A DNA stretch of 64,000 bases from Viscum album (Eukaryota; Streptophyta; Magnoliopsida; Santalales; Viscaceae): positions 939,969,195-940,033,194 of the forward strand of contig OY728120.1 of the NCBI GenBank assembly GCA_963277665.1, given 5' to 3'. The notes under the pieces are model-generated. The model saw only the letters and a list, made by a program, of their open reading frames with translations. It made no database searches and was not told the DNA's origin. Position 1 is the stretch's first letter, and each line of letters starts with the position of its first letter. The position numbers and the translations under genes are program-made. This document shows positions 11,631-21,556 of this stretch, in pieces.

Positions 11631-12951
11631 TAGTTTTCTTCTTGAACTTGGAGTTCCTCCATCAGAGACTCCAGAATGGATTCATGAAAGTGCTTCAGCC
11701 GCTGCCCATTGACAGTGAAGGTTTTCTTGGTTTCTTAATTTTGAACCTGAACAACACCAAATGGAGAGACATAAGTAACAATTTATAGTCCAAACCAGTG
11801 GGAACAAAGCTTACCGGGATGTAATTTCAGCCTTGCATTGTAGAGGAGGACCTTCTGCCCAATTTTGAACTGACGATGCAGGATAAGACGGTCATGGGAA
11901 GCCTTGGATATTTCCTTATAAATCCTGGAGTTTTCATATGCATCTATTCTCATTTCCTCTAGCTCCTGAATCTGCAACTTCCTTTGATCACCGGCACCAG
12001 AATGATTAGAATTGAATTGTTTGGTGGCCCAGTAGGCCCGATGCTCAATCTCAACAGGGAGGTGACAACTCTTTCCAAACACAAGACGATAGGGTGACAT
12101 TACAATGGGAGTTTTGAAAGTAGTACGGTAGGCCCATAATGAATCATCAAGTCGAAGACTCTAATCTTTTCTATTGGGTTGAACCATTTTTTCAAGAATT
12201 TGTTTTACCTCTCTATTTGACACCTCAGCTTGACCATTGGTCTGTGGATGATATGCAGTATTAACTCGATGACCGACCCCATACCTATGTAAAATTTATT
12301 GCATTGTTCGGTTGCAGAAATGAGAACCCTGGTCACTGATGATAAACCTAGGTAATCCAAACCTACAAAATATCTAAGTTCTCAAAAATTCTACAACTGT
12401 TTTGGAATCATCTTTCCTTGTGGCTCGTGCCTCTACCCATTTTGATACGTAATCAATGTCCAAAAGAATGTACAAGTTGGCAAAAGAATTAGGAAATGGA
12501 CCCATAAAGTCAATGCCCCAAACATAAAAAATGTCATGAAAGAGAAAGGGTTGTTGTGGCATTTCATTCCTTTTAGAGACATTCCCCATTCTTTGACAAT
12601 GAGGACAATATTTACATAATTCATGGGCATCCCGAAAAAGTTTTGGCCAAAAGAGACCAGAATCAAGTACTTTGAGAGAAGTCTGTTGGGGACCAAAGTG
12701 GCCCCCACAAGCAAGAGTGTGGAAGAATCTAAGGACAGACTGAAACTCGCTATCGGGAACACAACACCTAAGGACCTAATCGATACATGTGCACCAAAGG
12801 TAGGGGTCATCCCAAATGTACCAACGAGACTCATGTTATAGATGACTAGATTGGTTTTTGTTGAAATCAATAGGAATGAAAGATGCTACCAAATAATTTT
12901 CAATTTCATCATACCAGGGAATATCATCTTGCACTTTGTACAATTTCTCAT
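11630..12951 (-). pseudogene. Athila-like pol, integrase and C-terminus (broken)
   Basis: The minus strand reads as a Ty3/gypsy integrase in one frame interrupted by stops. The HHCC zinc region is near 12600-12720 (ACGGHFG, then CKYCPHC). The core carries WGIDFMGPFP (first catalytic Asp, 12374-12589), ISDQGSHF (second Asp) and GQAEVSNRE (Glu), so the D,D,E triad is present. Next come the Athila-type [17 protein letters not shown] segment (11783-12100) and a C-terminal TVNGQRLKHFHE tail near 11690. Stops are scattered from 11783 to 12850. The gene was cut from RNase H by the SIRE-like insertion; at the target site the frame runs on from FPDE to KLYKVQDD. In an intact element this enzyme joins cDNA to the genome. 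Confidence 0.8.
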
Positions 12952-13756
12952 TGTAGGATCGAAATAATGATGTAGATGCTCAATATACAAGAGGGGGGGG
13001 GGGGTGAATTATATACTTTAAAAATTCCTTTGGAACCTTTAAAGTTAGTTAATATTAACTATGTTTTCCTTAAGAAAAGGAAAGGGCTAAGTTTAACAAA
13101 GTTAAACTTAGGAAAATTCACAACACCTCTAATATCAAATGAAAACTTGAAAAGAGATTCTGAAAGTAGGTTCTGGAAATAAAGTTCTGGAAATTGAAAC
13201 TTAACAAAAGATTAAAATATGAGATTCTACCTTAAAGCGTATAGAATCTAAATTAAACAGAGTACAATTAAGGAAGTCTAAGAAAGTTATACTTTCCTTA
13301 TAATACAAAATGCAGCGGAAATAAACAAGTAGTAAAACTACAAGTAACAAGATATAAGTCTTTTAACCCAAAGAGAAGGGTATCTAACAACCTTCGATAA
13401 AGGTCCCTTGATTTATACTTTCAAGAAAGTTTGTCTTACCCACACAAGGGTAAGCCCTCGATACGAAGATCAGAGTGTCTCTATCTTGCTATCCCCGCAA
13501 GCCCTCAACTTCAAGGTAGTTGGAAACCTCTGTCTTCCTCACCAAGGAAGCCCTCTAACTTCAAGGTAGTCGGAACCTCTATCTTCCTATCCCCAGAAGT
13601 CCTCGAATGTAATCACCAACATTGGGAGTCACACGAAGCTTTGAGAGTTAATAAGAGCCTCTCTCTCAATAAATCACTTCAAGCATGTAATCACATGAGT
13701 CGAAGATCAGTCAGCCTTTCAGCACACCAGCAGCACTGGGCACTTTCAAATGAGCT

Positions 13757-13766
13757 CCTATTTATA
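13757..13766 (-). promoter_or_regulatory. TATA box of the 3' LTR
   Basis: TATAAATAGG on the minus strand, about 970 bp into the LTR. The matching motif in the 5' LTR is at 24435-24444. Placement between the U3 repeats and the U5 end fits the core promoter for the genomic RNA. Confidence 0.6.
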
Positions 13767-14098
13767 GGTAAGGTCTGTCTCCTTTCCAACGGTCATATTT
13801 TCCTTAAAAATCGGAGGGACCTGTACACGTGTAACTTAACCAACAGTTAGTTCATAACAGAATACACAACATCGTTTTATAACAAAACAAGTGTAACAGA
13901 ATATACAACACCGTTTTAAATCTTAACTAAAAATATTCGGAGTGAAGGTTCAGAGTTAAAGTTCGGAGTGTAAGGAAAATAATAAAGAGTAGACAAAATA
14001 TAAAGGCATAAGCAAAATGAAATTTCGGAGTGAAAATTAGGAGTCTGAATAAATTTAGAGTATATAAAAAAAAGATGATCAGATTCTGTTTAATAGAT

Positions 14099-14332
14099 GA
14101 ATTCGGAATGCGAATTCGGAATGAGAATTCGTCATGAGAGTTCGTCATCAGAATTCATAATGAGAATTCTTTATCAGAATTCGTAATGAGAATTCATCAT
14201 CAGAATTCGTAATGAGAATTCATTACCAGAATTCTTAATGAGAATTCATTACCAGAATTTGTAATGAGAATTCGTCATTAGAATTCGTAATGAGAATTCA
14301 TCATCAGAATTCGTAATGAGAATTCGTTGTCG
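14099..14332 (-). repeat. 13-bp tandem array in U3, 18 units
   Basis: Unit GAATTCGTAATGA and variants, repeated 18 times without a break in register. Alternate units favour ATGA and ATCA endings, giving a 26-bp higher-order period. It lies upstream of the TATA box, where enhancer repeats are found in other LTRs. The other LTR has the same number of units at 24777-25010. Confidence 0.85.
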
Positions 14333-14580
14333 AACTTCATAAGGATTCACATCCTGAATTTGATGTAGAACTTAATTAGAGTTCGTATCCGGAATTCAGA
14401 ATGAAACTTTATTACAGTTCTCATCTGGATTTCGGAGTGAAACTTTATTACAGTTCTTGTCCAGAATTCAGATCCTAAAAACAGAATACCTCATATCAAA
14501 GTTTCAAACAATTCTGAGAATATAGAACTGAATCTGAATCATATATTTAAGAAAGATATGGATGAAAATATGATAAGGGA

Positions 14581-14670
14581 AATTTTTCTTACAAAAGAGA
14601 TTTTCCTTATAAAAACGATTTTCCTTATAAAATCAATTTTCCTTATAAAAGCAATTTTTCTTAAAGATAA
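14581..14670 (-). repeat. 18-bp tandem array in U3, 5 units
   Basis: Units of the type GATTTTCCTTATAAAATC follow each other five times near the U3 start. The copy in the 5' LTR is at 25259-25348. On the sense strand each unit reads TTTTATAAGGAAAAT. The short peptide frames over it only reflect the repeat. Confidence 0.8.
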
Positions 14671-14736
14671 GGTGTTTGTGATTTTCAAAACAAGAAGGAA
14701 TGGAAAATTCATAAGGAAAACCTTATTGACTCAACA

Positions 14737-14755
14737 ATCTCCCCCCTTTTGGAAA
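14737..14755 (-). other. PPT of the SIRE-like element
   Basis: On the minus strand CCAAAAGGGGGGAGAT directly precedes TGTTGAGTCA, the start of the 3' LTR. Confidence 0.8.
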
Positions 14756-15200
14756 GCACAAACATCCTTGAAAAAGAAATTATAAGAATAAAGAAAAACA
14801 TTAAGGCTTATCTCCCTTTGCTTTAAGAATATTGATGAATACGACTAACTCCCCCTTAGGATTTGAAACTCTAAGGATCGTATTCTAGATTTCCAGAGTG
14901 ACACTTCATTACGAATAAGAAAGTCTTCTTTAATAAAAAAAACTCCCCCTTAGATAAACTCTTATTAGAGTTTGTTTTCTTTCTCACCCTTTGTTAGGAT
15001 TCTTTTTCACTTTCATTATAGTTCTTTTCCTTCTCCCCCTTTGTGATTTTCAAAAAGAATATAAGGGAATGAAAAATATAACAAAGTACCTGAAAGATTA
15101 GTAGTAACAACAAAAAGAAACGAGTAAGCACAAAAATTTTATTAGGATTGAAAATTTCAATCAACAAAAGAGTTAAATTACAACAAAAGATCGGATCTGT
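14756..15200 (-). other. Untranslated spacer between envelope-like gene and 3' PPT
   Basis: About 445 bp with repeated CTCCCCCTTT words on the plus strand (near 14850, 14945, 15035), that is, extra purine tracts on the sense strand. No coding is visible. Confidence 0.5.
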
Positions 15201-16883
15201 CTATTTGGGATCTTTTTCCTTTGCCTTGAGACCCTTTAGAATAGTCTTTATCTTCTTTAAGTCTTTATGATCTTCTTCATCTTGCTTCTCTAAGACCACT
15301 ATTCTTTTAGATTGAGCTTCAATCTTTTCTTCCTGGGCTTGAAGCTTTTCTTCCTGGGCTTTGATCTTTTCTTCCTGAGCCTTCAATTTCTCTTGAAACT
15401 CAATCTGATGATCTCTTTCAAACTTCCAGTTTTGAGAGACATAATTTAGCTTCCCATTCAGATCTCTGACTTCTTGAATCCGGAAGTTCTTTTCATCTAT
15501 CAGATTCTCTTCAAAAGAAGAATTCAGATCATTTATCTTCCTGTCCTCAGTCTCAAAAGCATCTTTAACATTGTCTTGAAATTTGTCGAATAGTCTCATC
15601 TCTTCTACAGTCTTCTTCGACCAGTTTTTCATCCTCTTGCAAGATTTTCTATGAACTTCGTAGCCAACAAAAAAGGTTTTGAACTGAGCCTCAATCTCAA
15701 CACACTTGTCCATAACCATAGACACAGAGTCTGTTTTCTGATTCAAAGCATGTTGGAGCATCTGGCATCTTGAATCAATACTTGAGAAGGTCGGAATGGT
15801 TCCCACCAACTTTTTCAAAGACTGAACAACAAAGTCATGCTCCAACGAAGATGACTCCGAATCCGAAACTTTTCTTGGAGAATTTTCTTCTTCAACAAGG
15901 TCAAGCATTCTCTTTGAAGAACTACCAACTTCTTTTCTCTTCACCACTACTGAACTTGGAGTATCAGCAAAAATTTTCTTTCCCTTGTCTTTTTTCGGAA
16001 TAGAATCCTGTTCCGGAGTTTTCTTTTCACTATCAGAGACTTGAACAACATTATATTCCTCATCAACAACTTCCTGAACACCAATCTCTACGTTTTCCAT
16101 CTGAGCAATATCATGTAAAAGATGTTCTTCTTCTCCATGATAAGCTACTTCTTCTTCTCCTTTCTCTTCTTCCATTGCTGGAGTAACTAGCTTCAAAGAT
16201 TCAGCTTCTGAAGTTCGGAGCGATAAGTGTTCCGAAGGTGTCCCCTTATAATCATCTACTTGTTTCAACACATCTCCGGTTTCACCACTTCCTTCAGCAA
16301 CATCTTCTTCTTCTTCCACTTGCTCAACTTGCTCACCTTGCTCAACAGGCTTAGCCACTGCCTCTTCCGGAGCAACAAACTCTCTTCCTGGAGTCACAGG
16401 TAGAGATTCTAATGAAAAGGATCTCAGAACAGGAATGTTCGCAGAAACCATCTCATTGAATTTTAACAAAGCCTGAGCTACTTCAGCCTCAGACATCTTC
16501 TTCTTGAGCTTCTTTTCTTTTGCTAGTTTTTCTAGCTCATCGACAGTTCTTTCCTTCAAGGCCTTAGCCTCCGGAGGGTCCAAGCCAAACTGAGGCTCCC
16601 CTTGCACTCTCTTTTCTTTCATCTCCCTCCATTTAGCAACAACCTCATCTGGGTAATATTTCTTCTTTTTTGGTTTTGGAGGTGCGGAATGAACTTCCTG
16701 AGAATTGGGATCCTCGACTTCTACTTCCACTTCCTTCAGCTTTCTCTTCCTTACCGGCTTAGAGGATTCTGGATCAGCAGCTTTCAGAACTGATTCTTTT
16801 TGAGTAGGTAGATCAATAAACTGTCCAGACTCCTTGTCAAAGGCTACATCCATTCTTTTGAGTATACCATCACTCACCATCAT
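15201..16883 (-). CDS. Envelope-like (post-pol) protein, C-terminal 560 codons, open
   Basis: An uninterrupted frame from ATG at 16883, in the same frame as the preceding piece, which is separated by one TGA at 16911-16913. The product is very charged. Basic clusters RKRK (residues 45-48) and KPKKKK (70-75) could be nuclear localisation signals. A long acidic Glu-rich middle follows. The C-terminal ~150 residues are heptad-rich, and residues 497-523 repeat AQEEK(I/L)x every seven positions, a strong coiled-coil signal. I see no signal peptide or membrane segment here. Post-pol genes in SIRE/Maximus elements are called envelope-like by position, not by proven function. Nothing here shows a role in membrane fusion; a structural or targeting role is equally possible. 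Confidence 0.7.
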   Translation of the reverse strand: MMVSDGILKRMDVAFDKESGQFIDLPTQKESVLKAADPESSKPVRKRKLKEVEVEVEDPNSQEVHSAPPKPKKKKYYPDEVVAKWREMKEKRVQGEPQFGLDPPEAKALKERTVDELEKLAKEKKLKKKMSEAEVAQALLKFNEMVSANIPVLRSFSLESLPVTPGREFVAPEEAVAKPVEQGEQVEQVEEEEDVAEGSGETGDVLKQVDDYKGTPSEHLSLRTSEAESLKLVTPAMEEEKGEEEVAYHGEEEHLLHDIAQMENVEIGVQEVVDEEYNVVQVSDSEKKTPEQDSIPKKDKGKKIFADTPSSVVVKRKEVGSSSKRMLDLVEEENSPRKVSDSESSSLEHDFVVQSLKKLVGTIPTFSSIDSRCQMLQHALNQKTDSVSMVMDKCVEIEAQFKTFFVGYEVHRKSCKRMKNWSKKTVEEMRLFDKFQDNVKDAFETEDRKINDLNSSFEENLIDEKNFRIQEVRDLNGKLNYVSQNWKFERDHQIEFQEKLKAQEEKIKAQEEKLQAQEEKIEAQSKRIVVLEKQDEEDHKDLKKIKTILKGLKAKEKDPK

Positions 16884-17589
16884 AATCTTGCAAACTCTTG
16901 GCTTCGATTTTCAAGCCTCCTTGAAAGACTCAAGGCACCGAACTATCAACTTGGAGAGGATTGCTGGATACATAATAATCTGAGCTCTCAGATTTCCTTT
17001 CTTAAAATTCTCAAGAGTGATAAGAATGTGCTTCATCAAATTAAACTTCCTCAGATTTATCAGAAAATCTAAGATGTAGATCTCACTCTCCTTCAAGCTA
17101 TCTTTTTCACCTTTCCTTGGTATGATAAGACCCTGTACCCATAACTCCAGAATCCGGAAATTTGTAGATAAACTAGAAATCTTCGGAGCCTTGTCATCTA
17201 CCAGTCCGAGAGTTTCTAAAGCTTTTTTCCTTGTCGAAGCTACCCTTAGAATCCGGTAACACATAAGAAATAAATTCAGCTTCACCTTCATTATTCATCC
17301 CTACCAAGCTGGCTGCCTTGGCATATGAAAGTTTATAAGTCTTACCATAAGACTTAAAGGACAACTTCTCCTTTCTATCTTCCTTGAGAAAAGAAATAGT
17401 CTCATAGAACTCTACAAGAAAATATGAATATACTTCATCTTGGTTCCCGGGTTTTGACACCCCAACATCTTCCCAACCATTAAGCTTGATATTCTTAGAA
17501 ATAAGAGAATCGTACTTGTTGAAGAAATACGAATGAACCAGCCTCTCTCTATATATTAACCACTTCGAGATCGGCTTAGATGAAGACAT
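16884..17589 (-). pseudogene. Envelope-like protein, N-terminal part, broken by one frameshift and one stop
   Basis: The likely start is ATG at 17589-17587, opening MSSSKPISKWLIYRERL, about 165 bp downstream of a TATA-like box. The frame runs to 17194. The continuation is in another frame from about 17225 (16911-17291), so an indel has occurred near the six-T run at 17222-17227. A single TGA at 16911 then separates it from the 560-codon part in the same frame. Without these two lesions the gene would be about 800 codons. The N-terminal part is globular-looking and rich in aromatic residues (YSYFLVEFYETISFL). I cannot assign a known domain. Confidence 0.6.
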
Positions 17590-17745
17590 GTCTTGAGAAG
17601 CTACTTCCACAAAAATTCGGATTTGAAGACCTCTGAAAAGTTCGGAACTGAGAAAACTGAAGTTCGGAACGGCCTTAAAACAGAGAGGCAGAGCTTCGAG
17701 ACGTTGGAGCTTGAAAACCGATGTGGGACAATCATTTGGGGTCCC

Positions 17746-17756
17746 CTTTATATAGG
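17746..17756 (-). promoter_or_regulatory. TATA-like box upstream of the envelope-like gene
   Basis: CCTATATAAAG on the minus strand is a very good plant TATA box. It lies 157 bp before the proposed ATG (17589), outside the LTR, in the spacer after pol. It could drive a separate transcript for the downstream gene. Alternatively it is chance in AT-rich DNA; the GC-richer context (GGGGACC just after it) makes chance somewhat less likely. Confidence 0.4.
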
Positions 17757-18161
17757 CAATGAAAAAATGGTTCAACATCCACGGTTGATCGAACAGTTGT
17801 GATAAGATGAGATCAGATCTGACGGTCAAAAACCAATTCTCTTGAATCCGATCTTTTGAGGTTTTTATTAAAACAAAGAATTAAGAAAACTATAATCCGA
17901 AAACAAAATAAAAGAAAATGCCAGCAAGTAAAATATGATTACAAAAACTTGGGTAAGGAAATCATACTTTTCGGATTGGCTTAGGAGAATTATTCGTAAT
18001 TGATAACTTTCTTATGAAAACCAAAACCAAAAAAAAACTTTATTACAAAAAGACACATTTTGGAAAACTCGCTACGAAAAACAAAATCAGTAAGGAAAAA
18101 AAACTTAGTACAAAAATTTTATTACAAAATTTTGAAAACAAAAAACTTATTATGAAAGATT

Positions 18162-18309
18162 CGGTACGAAAATCCCATTATTAAAATATCAGTACAAAAT
18201 TTTCCATTCTGGATGTTTTCAATACGAACACTTCCATTCCAGAAGTATTCTGTACGAAAGTATCCATTCTGGAAAATTTTAGTTCCGGAAATGCCATTCC
18301 GGAATTTTA
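18162..18309 (-). repeat. 28-31 bp tandem repeats in the spacer between pol and envelope-like gene
   Basis: Five units, each with a GTACGAAA-like word followed by a CCATTCTGGA-like word, start near 18162, 18190, 18220, 18250 and 18281. The spacer (17830-18435) is otherwise non-coding and has the Lys/Asn-type A-rich composition of untranslated DNA. Confidence 0.65.
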
Positions 18310-18435
18310 GTTTCGAAAAGTTTGAAAACAAATTTTGAAAAACATTGTTAAACTAACAATCAAATGTACCCCCCCTATGAAAAGGAGTTTATTGCTGTAA
18401 GGAGACTTTTTCAACAGAAAGTTAATTAAGAAGGA

Positions 18436-18990
18436 TTACCTTACGATTATCATTCCTAACTTCTGTTTAATGTATTCAAATCTATCAGAAGGTAAAGATT
18501 TTGTGAAAATATCAGCAAGTTGATCTTGCGTTCCGATAAAATGAAGAATAATATCTCCTTTCAGTGTGTGATCCCTAAGAAAGCGATGCCTAATATCTAT
18601 GTGTTTTGAATGGGAGTGATGTGCAGGGTTCTTACTAAGGGCAATGGAACTTGTGTTATCACACAAAATTTGAGTTTTAGTAAAACGCAAGCCATAGTTA
18701 GTGAGTGTGTGTTGCATCCACAACACTTGAGCACAACAACTTCCAGCTGCTACATATTCAACTTCAGCAGTGGAGAGTGCTACAGAATGTTGCTTCTTAC
18801 AGGACCAAGAAACTAATGAATCTCTTAAGAAATTACAAGTTCCGGATGTACTTTTTCTATCCATTCTACATCCACCAAAGTCAGCATCAGAAAAGCTTTT
18901 TAGGATAAAATCATTTCCAGAAGTATAAAATAATCCTAGATCCATGGTTCCATTAAGGTAGCAAAAAATTCTTTTACTGCCTTTAAGTGA
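18436..18990 (-). pseudogene. SIRE-like RNase H domain
   Basis: A copia RNase H in one frame (open 18436-19029). It has DADFGG (Asp pair), LSTAEVEYVA (catalytic Glu, residue 89 of the frame), LCDNTSSIALSKNP (Asp 124) and the conserved end HIDIRHRFLRD...QLADIFTKSL. All metal-binding residues are present. The junction to RT needs a frame change near the six-A run at 18963-18968, where the upstream RT frame ends in a wrong tail. The enzyme degrades the RNA strand during reverse transcription. Confidence 0.85.
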
Positions 18991-20378
18991 GATTCCATAG
19001 GATTGGATTGATATCTTGCACATAAGCATACTGAAAACATTAGGTCTGGTCGACTAGCTGTTAAGTATAGTAGACTTCCTATCATACCTCTAAAAGATGT
19101 TTGATCTACTGGTTTCCCAGCTTCATCAAGATTTAAAGAGTTTGAGGTACCAATAGGAGTACTTATACTCTTAGTATTATCATAACCATACTTTTTAAGA
19201 AGATCATTAATATACTTATGTTGAGATATGTAGGTTCCTTCTGGTTTTTGATAAATTTGAAAACCAAGGAAAAATGTTAACTCACCCATCATACTCATTT
19301 CAAACTCAGATTTCATTAGACTTGAAAAAGAGTCGGTCAAAGATTTCTGAGTTGAACCAAATATGATGTCATCAACATAAGTTTGAACAATCAAAACATT
19401 TTTCTTATCTTTCTTTATAAAAAGGGTTGGATCTGCATTTCCCTTAGCATAGTTATTTTGAAGCAAAAATACAGTGAGTCTATCATACCATGCTCGTGGG
19501 GCTTGTTTAAGGCCATATAGAGCTTTGGTAAGTCTAAAAACATAATCAGGATGTTTTGTATCTTCAAAGCCAGGAGTTTGTTCAACAAAAACTTCCTCTT
19601 GAACATAACCGTTAAGAAAAGAACATTTCACATCCATTTGGAAAATTTTGAAATTAAAGAATGCTGCAAAGGCAAGTAGAATACGGATAGATTCAAGTCT
19701 AGCTACTGGAGCATAGGTTTCTTCATAGTCTGTTCCCTCTTGTTGATTATAGCCTTTAGCAACAAGTCTAGATTTATTTCTTACTATGACTCCATTTTCA
19801 TCACATTTATTTCTAAAAACCCATTTGACTCCAATAATAGAAGTTTCCTAAGGTCTTTCAACCAAGCTCCAGACTTTATTCCTTTTGAATTCATTTAGTT
19901 CATCTTGCATGGCTTTAATCCAATCATCATCACCTAAAGCTTCATCAGTGCTTTTAGGTTCTAATTGGGAAAGAAATGCTAGATTTTCTACTTCATTTCT
20001 TAAGGAACTTCTAGTCCTTAAAGGTTGATTTACATCACCAATGATACTATCACTGGGATGATTCTTAAGAAACGCCTGATTTGGGTTTTGAAAAGGTTGT
20101 TCATCAACATAGGGTAGAAAATCTTCTAGGGTAAATGTTTCAGGAATATCTTTTTGAAAATTATCTTTATCAGAAGGTTCTTCTATCAAAGGTTGATAAT
20201 CAGTTTTTGAAAACACATCTGAGGATGTAGGCTGAGATGTTTTAAAAACAAAAGGATCTGACTCATCAAATTTTACATGTACTGTTTCTTCAATAGTAAA
20301 AGTGTTCTTATTAAAAACTCTATAAGCATTAGATGTTGTGGAATAACCTAAGGAAATTACTTCATCAGTTTTGGTGTG
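18936..20378 (-). pseudogene. SIRE-like reverse transcriptase domain
   Basis: The N-terminal part (19848-20216 and upstream to about 20378) contains the copia segment WIKAMQDELNEFKRNKVWSLVERP. It is followed by a TAG at 19848-19850 and, in the same frame, by KWVFRNKCDENG. Downstream (18936-19637) are MDVKCSFLNG (first catalytic Asp), ALYGLKQAPRAW and the active-site YVDD (residues 87-90). So the catalytic residues are intact and one nonsense codon breaks the frame. A one-base shift near 20378 separates it from the integrase frame. Confidence 0.88.
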
Positions 20379-21502
20379 AATTTATGTAAGTTATCTTTAG
20401 TATTCAAAATGAATACTTTGCAACCAAAAACCTTGAAGTAGGATAGTCTTGGTTTTCTACCATTCCATAACTCATAAGGAGTTTTATTAAGAAAAGGTCT
20501 AATCAAAACTCGATTTATAGTATAGAAAGTAGTACTTACAGCTTCATCCCAGAAATGTCTAGCTATAGAATATTCACTCAACATGGTTCTAGTTATTTCT
20601 TGAATAATTCTATTTCTTCTTTCAACTACACCATTTTTTTGAGGAGTTCTAGGTGCTGAAAAATTGTGAGTAATACCTTTTTTACTACAAAAAGTTTCAA
20701 AATCAGAATTTTGAAATTCTCCACCATGATCACTATGAATAGTTTTCAATGAAAGGTTTTTCTCATTTTTAACATGAGCTCTAAAACTTTTGAAATAAGA
20801 AAAAGCTTCATATTTCTTTGCTAGAAAATAAACCCAAGTAAATCTAGTGTAATCATCAACTAGAACAAACACATAGTATTTGCCTCCAATACTTCCAGTT
20901 TTTGTTGGAACAAAAAGATCCATGTGCACTAACTGTAATGTATTGGTTGTTGAGACTTCACTGATTGATTTAAAACTAGATTTATGTTTCTTGCCATATT
21001 GACAAGGATCACAAACTTTAGAAGAATCAAATATAACCTTCGGTAGATCCTTAACTAGTTTCTTCTTAGAGAGTTTACATAGGTTCCTAAGTTTACAGTG
21101 ACCTAGTCTTCTATGCCATAACCAGGAATGATCTTCCATTGCACTAAAGAAAGGTAAATCTTGGATTCTAAGATCTTCTAAGTTTAAGGTGTAAACATTA
21201 TCTTGCCTGTTGGCTGAGAGAATAAATTCTTCCTTGGAATTGTGAACTAAGAACTTATCATTCCTAAAATTCACAAGGTAACCTTCATCACATAACTGAC
21301 TTATGATAATGAGGTTGTGCTTAAGACCTTTAACAAAAAGAACATTTGAAATCAATGTTTTACCAAGAAAAACAATATTACCAATACCAACAATCTCACC
21401 CTTAGCATTATCTCTGAAAGTTACTTTTCCTCCTTTTGTTTTGATAATATTTTCAAAATAGCTTTTGTTACCAGTCATGTGCCGGGAACATCCACTATCC
21501 AT
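20357..21502 (-). pseudogene. SIRE-like protease and integrase (381-codon open frame)
   Basis: The frame opens at the protease motif MDSGCSRHMTG (the DSG of copia aspartic proteases) at residues 1-11. Then come the GAG-pre-integrase segment, the HHCC zinc motif (H130, H135, C164, C167) and the integrase core with D195, D258 and E294, an exact D,D(35)E spacing. The C-terminal TPYELWNGRKP block is typical of copia. It ends in a frameshift near 20378. Upstream, three stops in the short linker at 21530-21559 cut it from gag, although gag and this part share one frame. Confidence 0.88.
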
Positions 21503-21556
21503 GTACCATGTATTGTTGCTGGAACTCTCTTTATTTTCCTAAAATCAAGAAGAGAA

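Larger units (their letters stand above)
12952..14736 (-). repeat. 3' LTR of the SIRE-like element (1785 bp)
   Basis: Plus strand TGTAGGATC...ACTCAACA. In element orientation, U3 holds an 18-bp repeat block (14581-14670) and a 13-bp array (14099-14332). A TATA box follows at 13766-13757, and R/U5 ends after a long G-run (about 12980-12994) close to the LTR end. The frame at 13431-13850 is on the opposite strand and has no recognisable product. Confidence 0.88.

Noticed and set aside
13431..13850. 139-codon plus-strand frame in the SIRE-like LTR
   Set aside because: Opposite to the element orientation, and it covers the LTR promoter region. The frame is not kept in the other LTR.
14099..14332. 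Regular short repeats as a CRISPR array
   Set aside because: Units are contiguous 13-mers without spacers, in a plant LTR.
14558..14785. Repetitive IFLIK peptide frame
   Set aside because: It is only the translation of the 18-bp U3 array.
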